From Candidatus Omnitrophota bacterium (lineage in GTDB: Bacteria; Omnitrophota; Gorgyraeia; Gygaellales; Profunditerraquicolaceae), in the NCBI GenBank assembly GCA_028717045.1, contig JAQUON010000014.1, positions 1 to 6,115 of the forward strand: a stretch of 6,115 nt of DNA, written 5' to 3'. Of this stretch, positions 5,868 to 6,115 are shown piece after piece. The notes beneath the pieces were generated by a model. The model did no database searches, was not told where the DNA came from, and saw only the letters and a list, made by a program, of their open reading frames with translations. How positions within the stretch are numbered: position 1 is the stretch's first letter; each line of letters opens with the position of its first letter. The position numbers and the translations under genes are program-made.

Positions 5868-5920
5868 GCACGCAACGTATGGAACTATAGTATTCTTGCC
5901 AATGACATAAGTTGCGGTGC
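5868..5920. repeat. Imperfect 13-bp hairpin between tsaB and alr
   Basis: Arm 5868-5881 pairs with 5906-5920: three pairs (GCA/TGC), a bulged G5917, six pairs (CGCAAC/GTTGCG), one G-A mismatch, then four pairs (TATG/CATA), with a 24-nt loop. No T-run follows on either strand, so it is not a standard intrinsic terminator. Non-coding function unknown. Confidence 0.6.
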
Positions 5921-5925
5921 GAATT

Positions 5926-5954
5926 GATCCACGCGAACGTAGTGAGCGGGGATC
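5926..5954. repeat. Short hairpin with GAACGTAGTGA loop
   Basis: GATCCACGC (5926-5934) pairs with GCGGGGATC (5946-5954) at 8 of 9 positions around an 11-nt loop. The GCGAACGTAGTGAGCG core resembles short palindromes that recur in uncultivated-bacterium genomes (recollection only). It lies 5 nt beyond the preceding hairpin. Confidence 0.6.
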
Positions 5955-5980
5955 TTAGCCTTTAGCCTTTAACCTCAGCC
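5953..5980. repeat. Third heptad tract, overlapping the 3' end of the tsaB-like gene
   Basis: Units TCTTAGC, CTTTAGC, CTTTAAC (5953-5973), then CTCAGCC, have a 7-nt period similar to the tails of copies A and B. The stop codon of the minus-strand gene (5977-5975) lies within this tract. Confidence 0.5.
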
Positions 5981-6115
5981 TTTCTTTTTAACCTGGCATT
6001 CCTTCGGATACAGATACAGCGGCAGTATACGGGAGGCATCGGTAGTCTTTTTCTCTCTGATCATGCCTTCTGCAAGCCTGGCAATACGCAACGCTGCTAT
6101 CTGCCAATAATCTTT
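5975..6115 (-). CDS. tsaB: Probable TsaB, C-terminal 46 residues (tRNA t6A biosynthesis; gene runs off the right edge)
   Basis: An open frame enters at the right edge and ends at TGA 5977-5975. The 46 residues begin KDYWQIAALRIARLAEG and continue to ASRILPLYLYPKECQVKKKG. A short helix followed by a terminal PLYL-type strand is how TsaB proteins usually end (family pattern PxYLR near the C-terminus). TsaB is the non-catalytic ASKHA-fold partner of TsaD in making the N6-threonylcarbamoyl group on A37 of ANN-decoding tRNAs. The frame is coding-like and runs right up to the repeat tract, but with so little protein the name rests on the tail pattern alone. An unrelated protein is possible. It would be upstream of alr on the same strand, with 262 nt of repeat-rich DNA between them. 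Confidence 0.5.
   Translation of the reverse strand, partial: KDYWQIAALRIARLAEGMIREKKTTDASRILPLYLYPKECQVKKKG

Noticed and set aside
5692..5910. Plus-strand open frame from the alr start through copy B
   Set aside because: Its translation is read from repeat units (LNLNLSLNLN) and antisense alr; not a credible protein.
4337..5974. Composite transposon around alr
   Set aside because: The flanking repeats encode no transposase and lack recognisable insertion-sequence ends; direct repeats alone do not establish a transposon.

Overview
This window looks like chromosomal housekeeping DNA from a diderm (LPS-type outer membrane) bacterium. The evidence for that is an LptF/LptG pair, the two membrane subunits of the LPS export ABC transporter. 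Several starts lack a Shine-Dalgarno sequence, and the gaps on both sides of alr are filled with AT-rich 6-7 nt tandem repeats and short palindromes. That mixture reminds me of metagenome-derived Omnitrophota or similar uncultivated lineages. This is an impression from style, not a demonstrated assignment.

Layout. Positions 1-1301 are a minus-strand pair: pyrE (orotate phosphoribosyltransferase) followed 15 nt later by the N-terminal ~241 residues of an HI0933/YhiN/BaiN-like flavoprotein that runs off the left edge. Positions 1302-1410 are a compact divergent promoter region. Each side has a TTGACA -35 box, a 17-nt spacer and a -10 box with one mismatch. The predicted start sites fall at or within 3 nt of the start codons, so both pyrE and comF mRNAs may be leaderless or nearly so. 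Positions 1411-4336 are a plus-strand run comF - lptF - lptG, with a 17-nt gap and then a 13-nt overlap.

Positions 4337-4581 are the convergent gap between lptG and alr. It is almost entirely an extragenic repeat element: a 19-bp perfect inverted repeat built from heptads, around a central heptad array with its own hairpin, followed by a hexamer tail. Positions 4582-5712 are alr (alanine racemase, minus strand), complete with all key catalytic residues. Positions 5713-5974 hold a second, diverged copy of the same element in the same orientation, with a GC-rich palindrome in the middle, then two further hairpins. Positions 5975-6115 are the last 46 codons of a minus-strand gene, probably tsaB.

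Biology. The genes serve pyrimidine synthesis (pyrE), a ComF-type phosphoribosyltransferase-fold protein with a zinc-finger head, LPS export (lptFG), D-alanine supply for peptidoglycan (alr) and probably tRNA t6A modification (tsaB). No defence system, phage or transposase gene is present. The parts not explained by known genes are the heptad-repeat element, present as two copies flanking alr, and the apparent leaderless promoter architecture. These are the best candidates for a second look; I see no clear new multi-gene system.
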